Shown: positions 35,745-44,936, numbered from the stretch's first letter. The stretch: DNA of 64,000 bases from Natrononativus amylolyticus (GCF_024362525.1 NZ_CP101459.1:496001-560000), one strand, 5' to 3'. Notes: a model not told the origin generated them from the sequence alone. Numbers and translations: made by a program.

Positions 35745-37052
35745 TCACTCCTCGAGACGGTCCTCGTACCGCGTGCCGACATCGATTCGGAACCCGCCGA
35801 GGACGTCGCGGCCGAGCAACAGCGGGTGTTTCGTATCACCCCTGTCTTCGACGGTCGCTTCGACGGTCTGTTCGGTGCCGCCGATCCCGACGACGATGTC
35901 GACGACCGGTTGGCGCCGCCGCCCGTCACCGGCGAACCCGGCCTGGATCGGCCCGGCGCCGATCGCGGCCGCGAGCTGGAGGTCGATGCTCGTCGTGGCG
36001 TGTGCGGGATTCGCGCGTCCGATCACCGTCTTCGTATCCGTCGTCCCGCTGACGACGACGCGTTCGGTGAGGCCGACTACGGGCGCCTCCGCCTCGATCG
36101 GCTGGACGCTCGAGCTGACGCCCGTCGGCGTCGAATCGTCCAGTACCGTCGTCAGCTCCTCGACCCGTTCGTCGTCGACCGTGACGCCGACCCGTTCGAG
36201 TGCCAGTTTCGCGATGGCAGGCGCCGGACTCCGTCCCGTCGCGCTGTACAACCCCTTGAACCCCGCGGTCGGGTTCACCTCGAGGACCGCCCACCCCTGT
36301 GGGCCTTCGATGAGATCGACGCCAGCGCAGTCCAGACCGACCGCGGACGCCGCTCGAAGCGAGATTTCGACGACGGAGTCCGGGAGCGAGTCGGTCGCAT
36401 CCTCGACCGCCCCGCCCCGGGCGACGTTCGTCCGCCAGTCACCGTCGGCCGCGTAGCGGTACATCGCGCCGACGACGCGGTCGCCGACCACGTAGACCCG
36501 GAGGTCCTGTGGTCGGTCGCCGCGGGCGTCGACGAACTCCTGCAGGAACGCCCGACGGGTGCCGACGGTGCCGGTGAGCAGGTCGCTCTGGTGCACTTTC
36601 CACGCGCCGCCGCCGTGGGTGCCGACGGTCGTCTTGTAGACGAACTCCTCGCCGAACTCGGGGCGAACCCGACCGAGCGTGGCGGGGCTGAGCGCGAGAG
36701 CGGTGTGGGGCACCGGTACCGCCGCGTCGACGAGCGCGGCGGCTGAGGCGATCTTGTGGGACGCTCGAGCCGCGGCGTCGGGAGAGTTCACCATCGGCCG
36801 AAACCGGGCGATGGCGTTCGCGATGCCGACGGCCTCGACGGGCTGGGTCGTCGTCGAGAGCAACACTCGATTGATCACCACGTCCACGTCGGGCTCGAGG
36901 ACGAATGAACCGTTATCGAACCGGACGAGCACGTTTTGTTCGCGCAGCCACACCGGCTCGTGATCGAGCGCCTCGACGGCGTTGAGAATCGCCCGCGACT
37001 CTGCGCTCTCGTGGAAGCTCAGAACTCCGACCCGAACGGCCTGCTCGCTCAT
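35745..37052 (-). CDS. RimK-like ATP-grasp ligase fused to a retropepsin-like (RimB-type) domain
   Basis: 435 aa from ATG at 37052. Residues about 5-290 form a RimK ATP-grasp: EFVYKTTVGTHGGGAWKV, FLQEFVDARGDRPQDLRVYV and the metal site AVLEVNPTAGFKGLY. Residues about 340-435 resemble the PF05618 aspartic/zinc-protease domain that accompanies RimK, ending HPLLLGRDVLGGFRIDV. The catalytic DTGA-like motif expected near the start of that domain reads GRANPAHATTSID, so the protease may be inactive. RimK-type enzymes add amino acids to proteins or cofactors. Confidence 0.87.
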   Translation of the reverse strand: MSEQAVRVGVLSFHESAESRAILNAVEALDHEPVWLREQNVLVRFDNGSFVLEPDVDVVINRVLLSTTTQPVEAVGIANAIARFRPMVNSPDAAARASHKIASAAALVDAAVPVPHTALALSPATLGRVRPEFGEEFVYKTTVGTHGGGAWKVHQSDLLTGTVGTRRAFLQEFVDARGDRPQDLRVYVVGDRVVGAMYRYAADGDWRTNVARGGAVEDATDSLPDSVVEISLRAASAVGLDCAGVDLIEGPQGWAVLEVNPTAGFKGLYSATGRSPAPAIAKLALERVGVTVDDERVEELTTVLDDSTPTGVSSSVQPIEAEAPVVGLTERVVVSGTTDTKTVIGRANPAHATTSIDLQLAAAIGAGPIQAGFAGDGRRRQPVVDIVVGIGGTEQTVEATVEDRGDTKHPLLLGRDVLGGFRIDVGTRYEDRLEE

Positions 37053-37403
37053 ACGGTTCCTACGTCGCTCGGGCGCTAAACGCTGTCTCCGGATCCGTTC
37101 GCACGCTCGAGGGACCACTGGCAGCGCGGCGCTGGTTCGCGGCGGTACTCTCACAGCCAGTTCAGGGGGATCGGGGTGAGTCGTCCCGGAGTTACCGTCC
37201 GGCTACCTTGGCTTGAGCCATCTGTAGAAACGACTGGGAGGTCCGACTAGAACGGGACCGCTGCTGTCGCCGCGACATTCTTAATTATAAATAGTCATAT
37301 TAATGCTCCGGGAGAGCGTACTTTCCTCGGGTACTATGAGCTCGACAGTATGTCTCCGGAGAGATGTATCGACAGCAAACGTCCGTCGGGAGGTGCGAGG
37401 CCA
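37053..37403. other. Divergent intergenic stretch
   Basis: Separates the ATP-grasp gene from the membrane operon. It holds a TATA-like element (TTATAAATAG, about 37285) and a Shine-Dalgarno-like GGAGGTG (37389-37395) eight bases before the ATG at 37404. No other gene seen. Confidence 0.45.
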
Positions 37404-38249
37404 ATGAGTCTCGCCTCGTCCACGATAGACACCAGCCACCGAATCAGAGATTCGGCCAGCCACAGCGCTCACAGAATTCGACGGCCCGCGTTTTACCTCG
37501 TCACAGCGGCGTTCCTCGCGTTCCTCGTGTTCGCGCTCCGCGAATCGATGACGATGGCGGTAAACGGCTGGTTCGCTGGATACGCGTTCCCTGACCATCG
37601 AGTCCACCACGTGATGATCGGCGGAACGCTGACGGTGTTCGCCGCGACGATTGCGGTGCAACTGTACCGTCCGACGAGACGAGTCGGCGCGCTACAGGCC
37701 GCGATCACATTCTCGTTCACGGCGTTCGTTCTCACGATCATCGCGTCCGGCGCGGCGGCGGCGGGCGAACTCCTGGTGTTCGTCGTCCCCGTCCTCCTCA
37801 TAGCACTGTTACACCCGGCCAGAGACCAGCTCGTCCCGAGGCTCGAGCACATGGATACGCGCCTGTTCGCACTCGCCGCGGTCGGCGCGTTCGGTTTCGC
37901 GGTCGGTGCCGTCAGGGAGTACGTCAACCACACGACGCTCACCGACGGTCACGTGGCACTCGGTCACTACGAGTTCATGCTATTCACGCTCGCGTCGATC
38001 AGTGCGTTCGCGCTCTTGGCGGCGTTTCGGCCCGTCGGGTGGCGAGCACTCGTGTACGGCGCCGCCGCACTGGCCGCTCTCTTCGCCACCGTGTCGCTCG
38101 CGTTCGCGGGCCTCGAGCAGGGTTCGAGCCTCGGAACGGTCGCGTCGCTCGCCGTTCTCCTCTGGGCCGTCGGGTTCGTCGCCCTCGCGGAGTACACGCG
38201 CGGGACGGCGTCGAAACCCCCTCGAAGCGAGGTCAGAGAGACGAGATAA
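37404..38249 (+). CDS. Polytopic membrane protein of unknown family
   Basis: 281 aa from ATG at 37404, chosen because GGAGGTG lies just upstream (an in-frame ATG at 37350 exists). About seven helices. Conserved-looking His in an extracytoplasmic loop (DHRVHHVMIGGTL) and the motif YVNHTTLTDGHVALGHYEF suggest metal or heme-type ligands; this is inference. First of three overlapping or adjoining membrane genes. Confidence 0.75.
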   Translation: MSLASSTIDTSHRIRDSASHSAHRIRRPAFYLVTAAFLAFLVFALRESMTMAVNGWFAGYAFPDHRVHHVMIGGTLTVFAATIAVQLYRPTRRVGALQAAITFSFTAFVLTIIASGAAAAGELLVFVVPVLLIALLHPARDQLVPRLEHMDTRLFALAAVGAFGFAVGAVREYVNHTTLTDGHVALGHYEFMLFTLASISAFALLAAFRPVGWRALVYGAAALAALFATVSLAFAGLEQGSSLGTVASLAVLLWAVGFVALAEYTRGTASKPPRSEVRETR

Positions 38250-38939
38250 ATGCTGTCCGCTATTTTTGACCCGGTCGACGCCGACAGTCGCCTCTCGAGA
38301 ACAGTATCGGCGCCCGTCCCGTCCTACGCGCCGGCGGCCGCGTACGGCGTTCTCGGTGCGACGGTTCTCGCCGTCGCGCTCGGTATCGGGTTTTTCACCT
38401 ACGGCGGGGTCTTCGCTCCGCTCAGCGACGTGGGCGGTCTACTCGTCGGGATGTTCCTGGCTCCCCTCGTCTGGACGCTGTTCCTCCTGAACCGGGAGGA
38501 TCGGTTCGATCGCGGCGTGTTTCTGGTTGGCGCTGCGGCCACCGTTGGAATCGTACTCGGGTCGGTCGGACTGGTCGTGATGCACCTGTTCTCGTTGAAT
38601 CCAGCCGTCTACGGGACGGCGTTTCTCGCGATTCAGTTCCTCGGGTGGTTCCTTCTTGGACTCTGGTTGTTCGGGATCGGGGCGATCGGTTTGCGGACTG
38701 ACGCCGTCGGACGACGCGTTTCGTGGGCCGGGGTGATTTCCGGCGCTGGCGCCGCTGGTGGTATCGTGGCGCTCCTCTACTCGTACGCGGTCGGTTCGTT
38801 CACGCCGGCGTTCCCGTTCTTCATGGCGGTTTACGCCGTCGGGTTCGTCCTCTGGGCGTTCTGGCTCGGCATCGAACTCCGTACGGCGGCGAGACAACCG
38901 CCGTCGGATCCATTCGCCCCGGAGAAAAGCGGACCATGA
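38250..38939 (+). CDS. Polytopic membrane protein of unknown family
   Basis: 229 aa, begins at the base after the preceding stop (TAAATG). Six or so helices (for example VLGATVLAVALGIGFFTYGG; TVGIVLGSVGLVVMHLF). No recognised motif. It overlaps the next gene by four bases (ATGA). The tight packing implies one transcript and a possible membrane complex. Confidence 0.75.
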   Translation: MLSAIFDPVDADSRLSRTVSAPVPSYAPAAAYGVLGATVLAVALGIGFFTYGGVFAPLSDVGGLLVGMFLAPLVWTLFLLNREDRFDRGVFLVGAAATVGIVLGSVGLVVMHLFSLNPAVYGTAFLAIQFLGWFLLGLWLFGIGAIGLRTDAVGRRVSWAGVISGAGAAGGIVALLYSYAVGSFTPAFPFFMAVYAVGFVLWAFWLGIELRTAARQPPSDPFAPEKSGP

Positions 38940-39373
38940 CGGTTCTGGCCGCCGGTCGCATCTCGAATATTTGCGCCGAGTCGGAATCGCCGACTGGGCG
39001 TGTCGAACCGGACGGGCGACTCGTCGCGGGAGCGATCGCCGCCTCGATCGGCGGGACGCTCGTCCACAACCTCGCCGAGTTCCCGCCGTCGATTCTCCTC
39101 GGACCAGAGACGCTGGTTCCGGTGGGGATCACGCTCCTTCTCGGCGTGGCGATGCTGCGAAGTCCGACCCGTGGTGTCTTCCTGGCGGCTGCGGGGTGGG
39201 CGGCGATCGTCGCGGTAGTCGGTGGCGGTTCCGTCTTACCACTCTCGGTTCTCCCGTTCACGCCCGATCAGACTGTCGGCCACTACGCCGCTCACGTCGT
39301 CTACGCGCTCGCACAGGTTCCGCTGCTGTGGGTCGCGCTGCGGGGCGTTCGACGGTCCAGTTCGCTCGAGTGA
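38936..39373 (+). CDS. Small polytopic membrane protein
   Basis: 145 aa from ATG at 38936, overlapping the previous stop. Four hydrophobic segments, including VGITLLLGVAMLRSP and LAAAGWAAIVAVVGGGS, plus a His-containing loop (VGHYAAHVVYAL). Unknown family. Ends the three-gene operon; the broken pncB follows on the same strand. Confidence 0.7.
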   Translation: MTVLAAGRISNICAESESPTGRVEPDGRLVAGAIAASIGGTLVHNLAEFPPSILLGPETLVPVGITLLLGVAMLRSPTRGVFLAAAGWAAIVAVVGGGSVLPLSVLPFTPDQTVGHYAAHVVYALAQVPLLWVALRGVRRSSSLE

Positions 39374-39449
39374 ACTCCGAGCGCGTCTGCCGAACCGGTC
39401 GAGGGTTGAACGTATCTCTCGCTCGTCACCGTGTAGTTGTGCGTCCGAT

Positions 39450-40123
39450 ATGCACCAGACAGCACTCGGCTGTGTCACCCCGAGCGAACTTTCGCTGTTC
39501 ACCGACCGGTACGAACTCACCATGATGGAGGGGTTCGCCTCGGCGGCGTCCGCCTGGACTCGGGTGACCTGGGAGCGCTCTCGAAGGACGTCCACGAGAT
39601 CGTCGGCGACGCGGGCATCGTCGTCTCCTCGAGCGTCGACGAGTACTTTTTCGGGGAGTTCTTCGCCGACGGCGGCGTCGCGACGGCGTTCGGGCCGGGG
39701 ACGGCGCTGACGACGAGCAAGGACGCCCCCGACAGCGGCGTCGTCTACAAACTCACGGCCGTCGGGCGCGACAGGGCGGTCTCCCCGCGGATGAAGCTCT
39801 CGCCGGGGAAGGTGACTTACCCCGGTCCGAAGTCCCTGTACCGCGTCGAACGCGACGGATCGTACCGGTACGACGTACTCGCACGGCGGGGCGAGGAACT
39901 CGAAGGAACGCCGTTGCTCGAGACCGTCTACGAGGACGGAACGCTCGTCTACGACCCGCCGTCTCTCCAGTCGATCCGAAAACGGGCGAGACGATCGCTC
40001 GAGGCCCTCCCCGAGCGCCACCGGCGGATCAGGGACCCGGACCGGTACCAGGTTCGAATCAGCGACGGCCTCGAGGCGATCACCCGGGATACGAAACGGG
40101 AGATCCGGAAGCGAGAGCGGTGA
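39450..40123 (+). pseudogene. pncB: Nicotinate phosphoribosyltransferase, internally deleted
   Basis: The start reads LSLFTDRYELTMMEGF, the NAPRTase N-terminus. At about 39530-39550 it jumps, in another frame, to GVRLDSGDLGALSKDVHEI and then SSSVDEYFFGEFFADGG and TSKDAPDSGVVYKL of the C-terminal half. Most of the phosphoribosyl-binding barrel (around 200 residues) is missing. A deletion plus frame change is clear, so no active enzyme can be made. NAD salvage from nicotinate would need another gene. Confidence 0.85.
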
Positions 40124-40129
40124 CGGCGG

Positions 40130-40579
40130 CTACTGGTCCGACGGCGAGTCGTCCTCCCGGATGATCGTCACGGAGCCGGGGGACCGGCGCACGACGCGTT
40201 CGGCGACGCTTCCGAGCAGGAACCGGGACAGCCCGCGACGGCCGTGGCTGCCGAGGACGATGTGGTCGATGTCGTGGTCCTCGCCGTAGGTGACGATCGA
40301 AGTCGCGGCGTTTCCGACGGCCGTCTCCGCCGTGACCTCGGTATCGTACTCCGCCGCAATCGATTCGGCCTCCTCGAGGAGCCGCTGTGCGGACTCCTTG
40401 CTCCGCTCGTACGCCTGCTCCGAGTAGTAGCCGCCCATGCTGTCCGCGCCGGTCCACTCCCGCGGATCGTTGACGTGCAGGACGTGAATCGTCGCGTCGG
40501 GATACGTCGACAGCGCGTGGTGTAACGCGGCGGTTGCCTGCTCTGATTCGTCAAACGCGACCAGGATTCGAGTTGTCAT
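40130..40579 (-). CDS. UspA-family universal stress protein
   Basis: 149 aa from ATG at 40579. N-terminal strand TTRILVAFDESEQATAAL, and the nucleotide loop VLGSHGRRGLSRFLLGSVAER is intact, so ATP binding is expected. Convergent with the pncB remnant (6-base gap). Confidence 0.93.
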   Translation of the reverse strand: MTTRILVAFDESEQATAALHHALSTYPDATIHVLHVNDPREWTGADSMGGYYSEQAYERSKESAQRLLEEAESIAAEYDTEVTAETAVGNAATSIVTYGEDHDIDHIVLGSHGRRGLSRFLLGSVAERVVRRSPGSVTIIREDDSPSDQ

Positions 40580-40739
40580 ACTCCTCTTATGGAGACCCAG
40601 GACCAAATCGTCACGGGCTCCAGATCCCCTGGTATACGCCCCGAGCGGCCCCCGGCGGCGAACCCGACGTTCGAAAGGCCCGCGCGGCGAGTCGAACGTG
40701 GCGCTGACGGGTGGGGATTTTCTACCTGCGAAACATGTG

Positions 40740-41195
40740 ATGGGTATGCAGGGACTTCGCTGGCTCCAGATGACCCCCGCGGAGGTCGACGAACTGCTCG
40801 GACGCGGCGGAACGGGCGTCATCTCCTTCGCCGCCGGCGTCGACACGCCGCCGGTCTCGATCCCGGTCTCCTACGGCTACAAAGCCGACGACCGCGCGCT
40901 CTACTTTCAGCTCTCCGTTCCTCCCGAGAGTCGGAAGGCCGAACTCGTCGACCGCCACGTCTCGTTCTTCACGTACCGCGAAACCGACGACGGGTGGCGA
41001 AGCGTCATCGCGACGGGGTCGTTAGACGCCCTTGAGGACGCGCCGTACGCCTCGAGCGCCGTCCTGGGGATGTGGGCGATCGAGGTGCCTCGAGTCGACA
41101 TCTTCGAACGCCCCCGCGAGGAGGTCGCTTTCCGCGACTTCTGTCTGGTTCCCGACACGCTTACGGGCCGAAAGGAAACCGAAACTGAGACCTGA
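40740..41195 (+). CDS. Pyridoxamine 5'-phosphate oxidase-like flavoprotein
   Basis: 151 aa from ATG at 40740 (an ATG at 40746 is equally possible). A split-barrel FMN fold: MTPAEVDELLGRGGTGVISF, then IPVSYGYKADDRALYFQL and VIATGSLDALED. Members are FMN, F420 or heme binders of unknown or detoxifying function. Divergent from the UspA gene. Confidence 0.85.
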   Translation: MGMQGLRWLQMTPAEVDELLGRGGTGVISFAAGVDTPPVSIPVSYGYKADDRALYFQLSVPPESRKAELVDRHVSFFTYRETDDGWRSVIATGSLDALEDAPYASSAVLGMWAIEVPRVDIFERPREEVAFRDFCLVPDTLTGRKETETET

Positions 41196-41303
41196 TCGCG
41201 ACACGCCATCGGTGTACTCGAGCGACACGACGGGCCACAGTACAGCTAAAAATGATTCACGCGGCCCGATAACACTTATCATAACCCCGTGTGGGAGTAG
41301 CGT

Positions 41304-42710
41304 ATGAAACCGAACATCCTCTGGATCACCCTCGAGAGCGCCCGTTCGGACCACACGTCGATGGGTGGTGATCGGAACACGACACCGTTTCTCGAGCAAC
41401 TCGTATCGGACTATCGCGGTGCGTGGTTCGAAAACTGCTTCGCCCACGGTCGCTGGACGCCTGCCGCAAGCGGGTCTATTCTCACCGGGACGCGGCTATC
41501 GACCCACCGGGTCGGCCTCGAGTCGAGTGCGACTGTCGAGAAGCTACCGACGGAGCTCTCGACGATTCCGGAGTTGCTTGGCGACGTCGGCTACAGGACC
41601 GGCGGGTTCAGCGGGAATCCCTACGTGAGTGAACGAACGGAGCTGAACCGAGGCTTTGAGACGTTCTTCGGTCCGGTCGACAAATCCGATTTTCTCTCCC
41701 GGACAGGGATCGCTACGGCGGCGAGCTATCTTCGTCGCGTCCGCTCTCGTGGCTCGGCACTCGATACGAACCCGGGCCGACACAAACCCTGTCTACCGCC
41801 GCTGTACCACTGTGAGTCGTTCAAAAACTGGATCGACACCGACGTCGGGGAGGATCCGTTTTTCGCGTACTTTCACCTGAACAACGTTCATCACCCGTAC
41901 ACGCCGCCGCTTTCGCTCCTCGAGGCTGAACTCGATGGCGACGTGCTCTCGCCGGTGGAGGCGATCGAACTCGCGGCGGAGATCACCGATAACCGTTGGC
42001 AGGTGATGGCGGACGGCTGTAATCTTTCGCCGATGCACCGACGAGCGCTGGAGGCGACGTACCGAGCCGAGTTGACGTACGCGGATCGTATCGTCGAGGA
42101 AGTGTTCAGACACGCCCACAGGCAGAATCGAGAGCTGTGCGTGGTCATCACCGGCGATCACGGCGAACTGTTCGGTGAGGGCGGCGTGATCGGCCACAAC
42201 CTGGTGCTTCACGACAAGCTTTTGAACGTCCCGCTGGTCACCTACGGCCTCGAGACGGGATCGGCAGCGACCACCGACCTCGTCCAGCACGCTGACGTCG
42301 CGACGGCGCTGTTGAACTCGGTCGGCGCCGAGACGAGTCAGTTCCAGGCAATCGACTTCACCGAACAACGGCGGGAGTACGTCGTGGCAGAACGCGGTGC
42401 ACGGCCGACGGACTTAGAGAAGCTGCGCGATCGAAATCCCGAGTTTGACACGGAACAGTTCCACACCGAGCAGATGGCCATGATCCGGTCGCACGAGTGG
42501 AAGTATCAGCGCAGCGTCCACCGCGAGGAGCTGTTCGAACTTCCCAACGAACGCGAGAACCGGATCACGGACGAACCCCAGAGAGCAGCTACCCTCCGGC
42601 GGGCGCTCGAGGACCACCTCGCATCGAAAACGATGGCGATCAAACGACGAGAACGGATGACGGCCGACGAGGGAACGACACGGCGACTCGAACACCTCGG
42701 CTACCTGTAA
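41304..42710 (+). CDS. Sulfatase / alkaline-phosphatase superfamily protein
   Basis: 468 aa, no signal peptide. Metal-binding N-terminus NILWITLESARSDHTSMGG, C-terminal motif VITGDHGELFGEGGVIGHN. At the nucleophile position the usual C/S-x-P-x-R is RWTPAASGSILTG, so Thr rather than Cys is present and the Arg is absent. Formylglycine formation is therefore not expected. It may be a phosphodiesterase, phosphotransferase or noncanonical sulfatase on surface glycans. Confidence 0.85.
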   Translation: MKPNILWITLESARSDHTSMGGDRNTTPFLEQLVSDYRGAWFENCFAHGRWTPAASGSILTGTRLSTHRVGLESSATVEKLPTELSTIPELLGDVGYRTGGFSGNPYVSERTELNRGFETFFGPVDKSDFLSRTGIATAASYLRRVRSRGSALDTNPGRHKPCLPPLYHCESFKNWIDTDVGEDPFFAYFHLNNVHHPYTPPLSLLEAELDGDVLSPVEAIELAAEITDNRWQVMADGCNLSPMHRRALEATYRAELTYADRIVEEVFRHAHRQNRELCVVITGDHGELFGEGGVIGHNLVLHDKLLNVPLVTYGLETGSAATTDLVQHADVATALLNSVGAETSQFQAIDFTEQRREYVVAERGARPTDLEKLRDRNPEFDTEQFHTEQMAMIRSHEWKYQRSVHREELFELPNERENRITDEPQRAATLRRALEDHLASKTMAIKRRERMTADEGTTRRLEHLGYL

Positions 42711-42769
42711 TTCGGTGAGAACGGCCACTCTGCGGGCGAACGGAGGAGAACGACGGATCAGCGGCGTAT

Positions 42770-43855
42770 TCACTCCTTTTCGAACACGTCTCCAGCATCT
42801 TCTGCGAGTTCGCTAGCTTCGATGTGGGCGTACATCCGCGAGGTCGTTCGCGGGTCGGCGTGACGGAGCACTCGCTGGGCGGCAGCCGCCCCGCGCTCGC
42901 GGTAGATCGCCTCGCCGACGCCCCGGCGCGCCCCGTGCGGTTTCAGGTACCCGCCGTCGACGTCGATTTCGGCGCTCTCGCACAGCCGTTTGAGCACCGA
43001 CCGGCCGCCGTTGGTCGAAAGTGACGGCGGGGAGACACCGCGTTTCCGGAGTAACTCGAGGACGTCGGCGCCGTCGGCGTCGATCCCGTCGGGGACCGCC
43101 CGGTACAGCGACGGGGCGTGGGAGGTGACGAACACGGGCCACTCCTCGGAAGGGGGGCGCAGCGCCCGTTCGAGGCGCTCGAGCGGGCCGTGGGCCTGGG
43201 GCGGCAGCTGTGCCTCCTCTCGCTGCTGGTTCTTCCCGAGGACGATCAGCTGGTTGTTCTCGAGGTCGACGTCGCGCCAACGGAGGCCGTCGCGTCGCTC
43301 GTCGCGCGGATCGGAGAGGATCTCGGCGCCGCGAACGCCGGAGTACGCGAGCACGTAGACGAGCGCACGGTCGCGAAGTGCCTCGAGGGCGTTTCGTCTC
43401 CCCTCGTCGACGGCCGCGTGGGCTCGCTCGTCGGCGTACCGGAGCAACGTCTTCCGGTCGGCTGCGGTCCAGAACTGCTGGTCCCCGCTCTGCCTTTTCG
43501 GACGCGGTGGGAGTTCGGCCAGCGCGATCCCCTTCTGCGCCGGATTTTCCTCGAGGTAGTCCCACCGGACGCAGTAGGCGAGAAACGCCGAGACGTAGTC
43601 GTAGTACGTCCGGGCGGTCGCCGCGGAGATGCCGTCGTCCCGCGGATCGGACTCGACGCGCCCGGAGAGCGACTGCGCGTACCGCGCTATCGCCCGCTTG
43701 TCGACGTCTTCGACCGTGTCGATGCCGCGGTCTGTCAGGTGGTGGCGCCAGTCGGTGAGCACGCGCTCGAGGGCGTCGCGGTAGTTTCCGGATTTGTTTC
43801 CGGAGCCCAGAAACGCCTCGATGGTGTCCTCGAGGGAGTGACCTCCGCTAGCCAT
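42770..43855 (-). CDS. Tyrosine recombinase / integrase
   Basis: 361 aa. An N-terminal SAM-like core-binding domain (about 10-105) precedes the catalytic domain. The Arg is in YSGVRGAEIL (R175), the box II triad in KPHGARRGVGEAI (H307, R310), the late His in LRHADPRTT (H332) and the tyrosine in SRMYAHIEA (Y342). All residues needed for strand exchange are present. No flanking att repeats were detected. A resident recombinase or leftover of an integrated element are both possible. Confidence 0.9.
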   Translation of the reverse strand: MASGGHSLEDTIEAFLGSGNKSGNYRDALERVLTDWRHHLTDRGIDTVEDVDKRAIARYAQSLSGRVESDPRDDGISAATARTYYDYVSAFLAYCVRWDYLEENPAQKGIALAELPPRPKRQSGDQQFWTAADRKTLLRYADERAHAAVDEGRRNALEALRDRALVYVLAYSGVRGAEILSDPRDERRDGLRWRDVDLENNQLIVLGKNQQREEAQLPPQAHGPLERLERALRPPSEEWPVFVTSHAPSLYRAVPDGIDADGADVLELLRKRGVSPPSLSTNGGRSVLKRLCESAEIDVDGGYLKPHGARRGVGEAIYRERGAAAAQRVLRHADPRTTSRMYAHIEASELAEDAGDVFEKE

Positions 43856-43994
43856 GGCGTACCTCGAACCCCCATCGCGGTTGATTCGGAACGGGTATCG
43901 AGGACTGCCGCCGAGCGGCGGTCTCGCTCACCCCAGTAGCCAATGGTAACTCTTGTGCGGAAAACATATACTCTCTGGCGGGTACCCTCCGTGT

Positions 43995-44114
43995 ATGGTT
44001 CGGTACTCGAGCGACCGATGTTCCGACTGCGGCGGCCGGAAGATCGTTCGGGCCAACAACAGCGTCTGGTGCCCCAACTGCGCGCTGTTCCGCCCTCCCA
44101 CGCAGCTCTCCTAA
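43995..44114 (+). CDS. Small zinc-ribbon protein
   Basis: 39 aa: MVRYSSDRCSDCGGRKIV, then VWCPNCALFRPPTQ. Two CxxC pairs (C9/C12 and C26/C29) form a zinc ribbon. Divergent from the integrase by about 140 bases. Too short for standard gene finders; coding is supported by the motif and the clean start and stop. Confidence 0.5.
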   Translation: MVRYSSDRCSDCGGRKIVRANNSVWCPNCALFRPPTQLS

Positions 44115-44271
44115 CACTCGTGGTAGACGCCACATCGCGGTCGATCGCCCCGCCGACGCCGTCGGCGCTCGAGCGGTGGCTCTCTCCGCTGACCGACCGG
44201 CGTTCAGCCAGGTCTCGGATTCGGTAGCCGCCATCTGATCGGCTGTCAGTACAGTTCTGGACGTGATAAAT

Positions 44272-44528
44272 TCACGGTGTGCGTACCGGTTCGGAGGGTA
44301 GCCCCGCACCGATCGACAGCACGACGATCACGCTGCTGGGCGGGAGCGCCACGCCGTGGATCAGGTCGCGACCGACCGCCTCGGAGACGCTCACACCCGG
44401 GTCACCGCACCGGCGAAGCCGAGTATCCCGACGGGGAACGCGGCCCGCATCGTCGTGATCGCATTCGCGCCGACGGCAGGTACGAACGGCGTCGCGCCGC
44501 TCGAGTCGGCGCCGATGACCCAGGCCAT
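44272..44528 (-). pseudogene. PiT-family inorganic phosphate transporter, N-terminal remnant
   Basis: From ATG at 44528 the frame reads MAWVIGADSSGATPFVPAV, then GANAITTMRAAFPVGILGF, a typical PiT N-terminus. It is broken near 44391 and continues in another frame as SEAVGRDLIHGVALPPSSV and VVLSIGAGL, after which homology stops. Only about 80 of the usual 330 or more residues remain. An IS-end-like sequence begins 13 bases upstream of its start. Confidence 0.75.
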
Positions 44529-44541
44529 ACTGGAAAGAGGT

Positions 44542-44596
44542 GGCTCTGTTGACACCCTCCGTTGATGATAGGTTTCGGCAGCCGTGCTGAATACAG
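44542..44596 (+). mobile_element. IS-end-like relic, left copy
   Basis: Starts GGCTCTGTTGACACCCTCC and ends TGCTGAATACAG, with TTGATGATAGG in the middle. Its inverted counterpart at 46692-46741 shares the same blocks in the same order. The outer GGCTCTGTTGA is like terminal repeats of IS6-type elements. No transposase is present. Confidence 0.55.
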
Positions 44597-44936
44597 GCGG
44601 AGGCGTGACCACTGCGGCGGAGTCGCAAGCGCTGCACCCGCGAGCGACCAACGGGAGCGAGCGGCCTTTTTAGCGTAGATTTTTGGAGGAGCATTGAGCG
44701 AGCGACGCGAGCGAACCCGACGAGAAAAAGGTACGTGGGCACGTGTAGTGAGCGGATGGTTCACTGGTTTCGGCGCGAAACAAACGAAGTCGTCGTGCTG
44801 CACTCATTCTCTGCATATTGCACGCCATTTCTTTGAACTTCTGAAAAGTCAAGCCTGCAAGATGGAGGACACATGTGCAGCCCATCAGTAATCGGATCAG
44901 TCAGTTAGAAGCTGACTCATCGCCAGCGCTACCCCC
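44597..44936. other. Gene-free stretch
   Basis: No coding frame recognised. It includes a GC-rich block with TTTTTAGCGTAGATTTTTGG (44667-44686) between repeated GAGCGA-type words. No promoter or RNA gene was identified with confidence. Confidence 0.35.

Noticed and set aside
37200-37225. Similarity to 49822-49846 (CTTGGxxTGAGCCATxTGT)
   Set aside because: Short and imperfect, with no further matching flanks, so a shared element is not supported.
42770-44114. Integrated provirus or genomic island bounded by the tyrosine recombinase
   Set aside because: No att-like direct repeats, tRNA target or phage genes are visible in this window.
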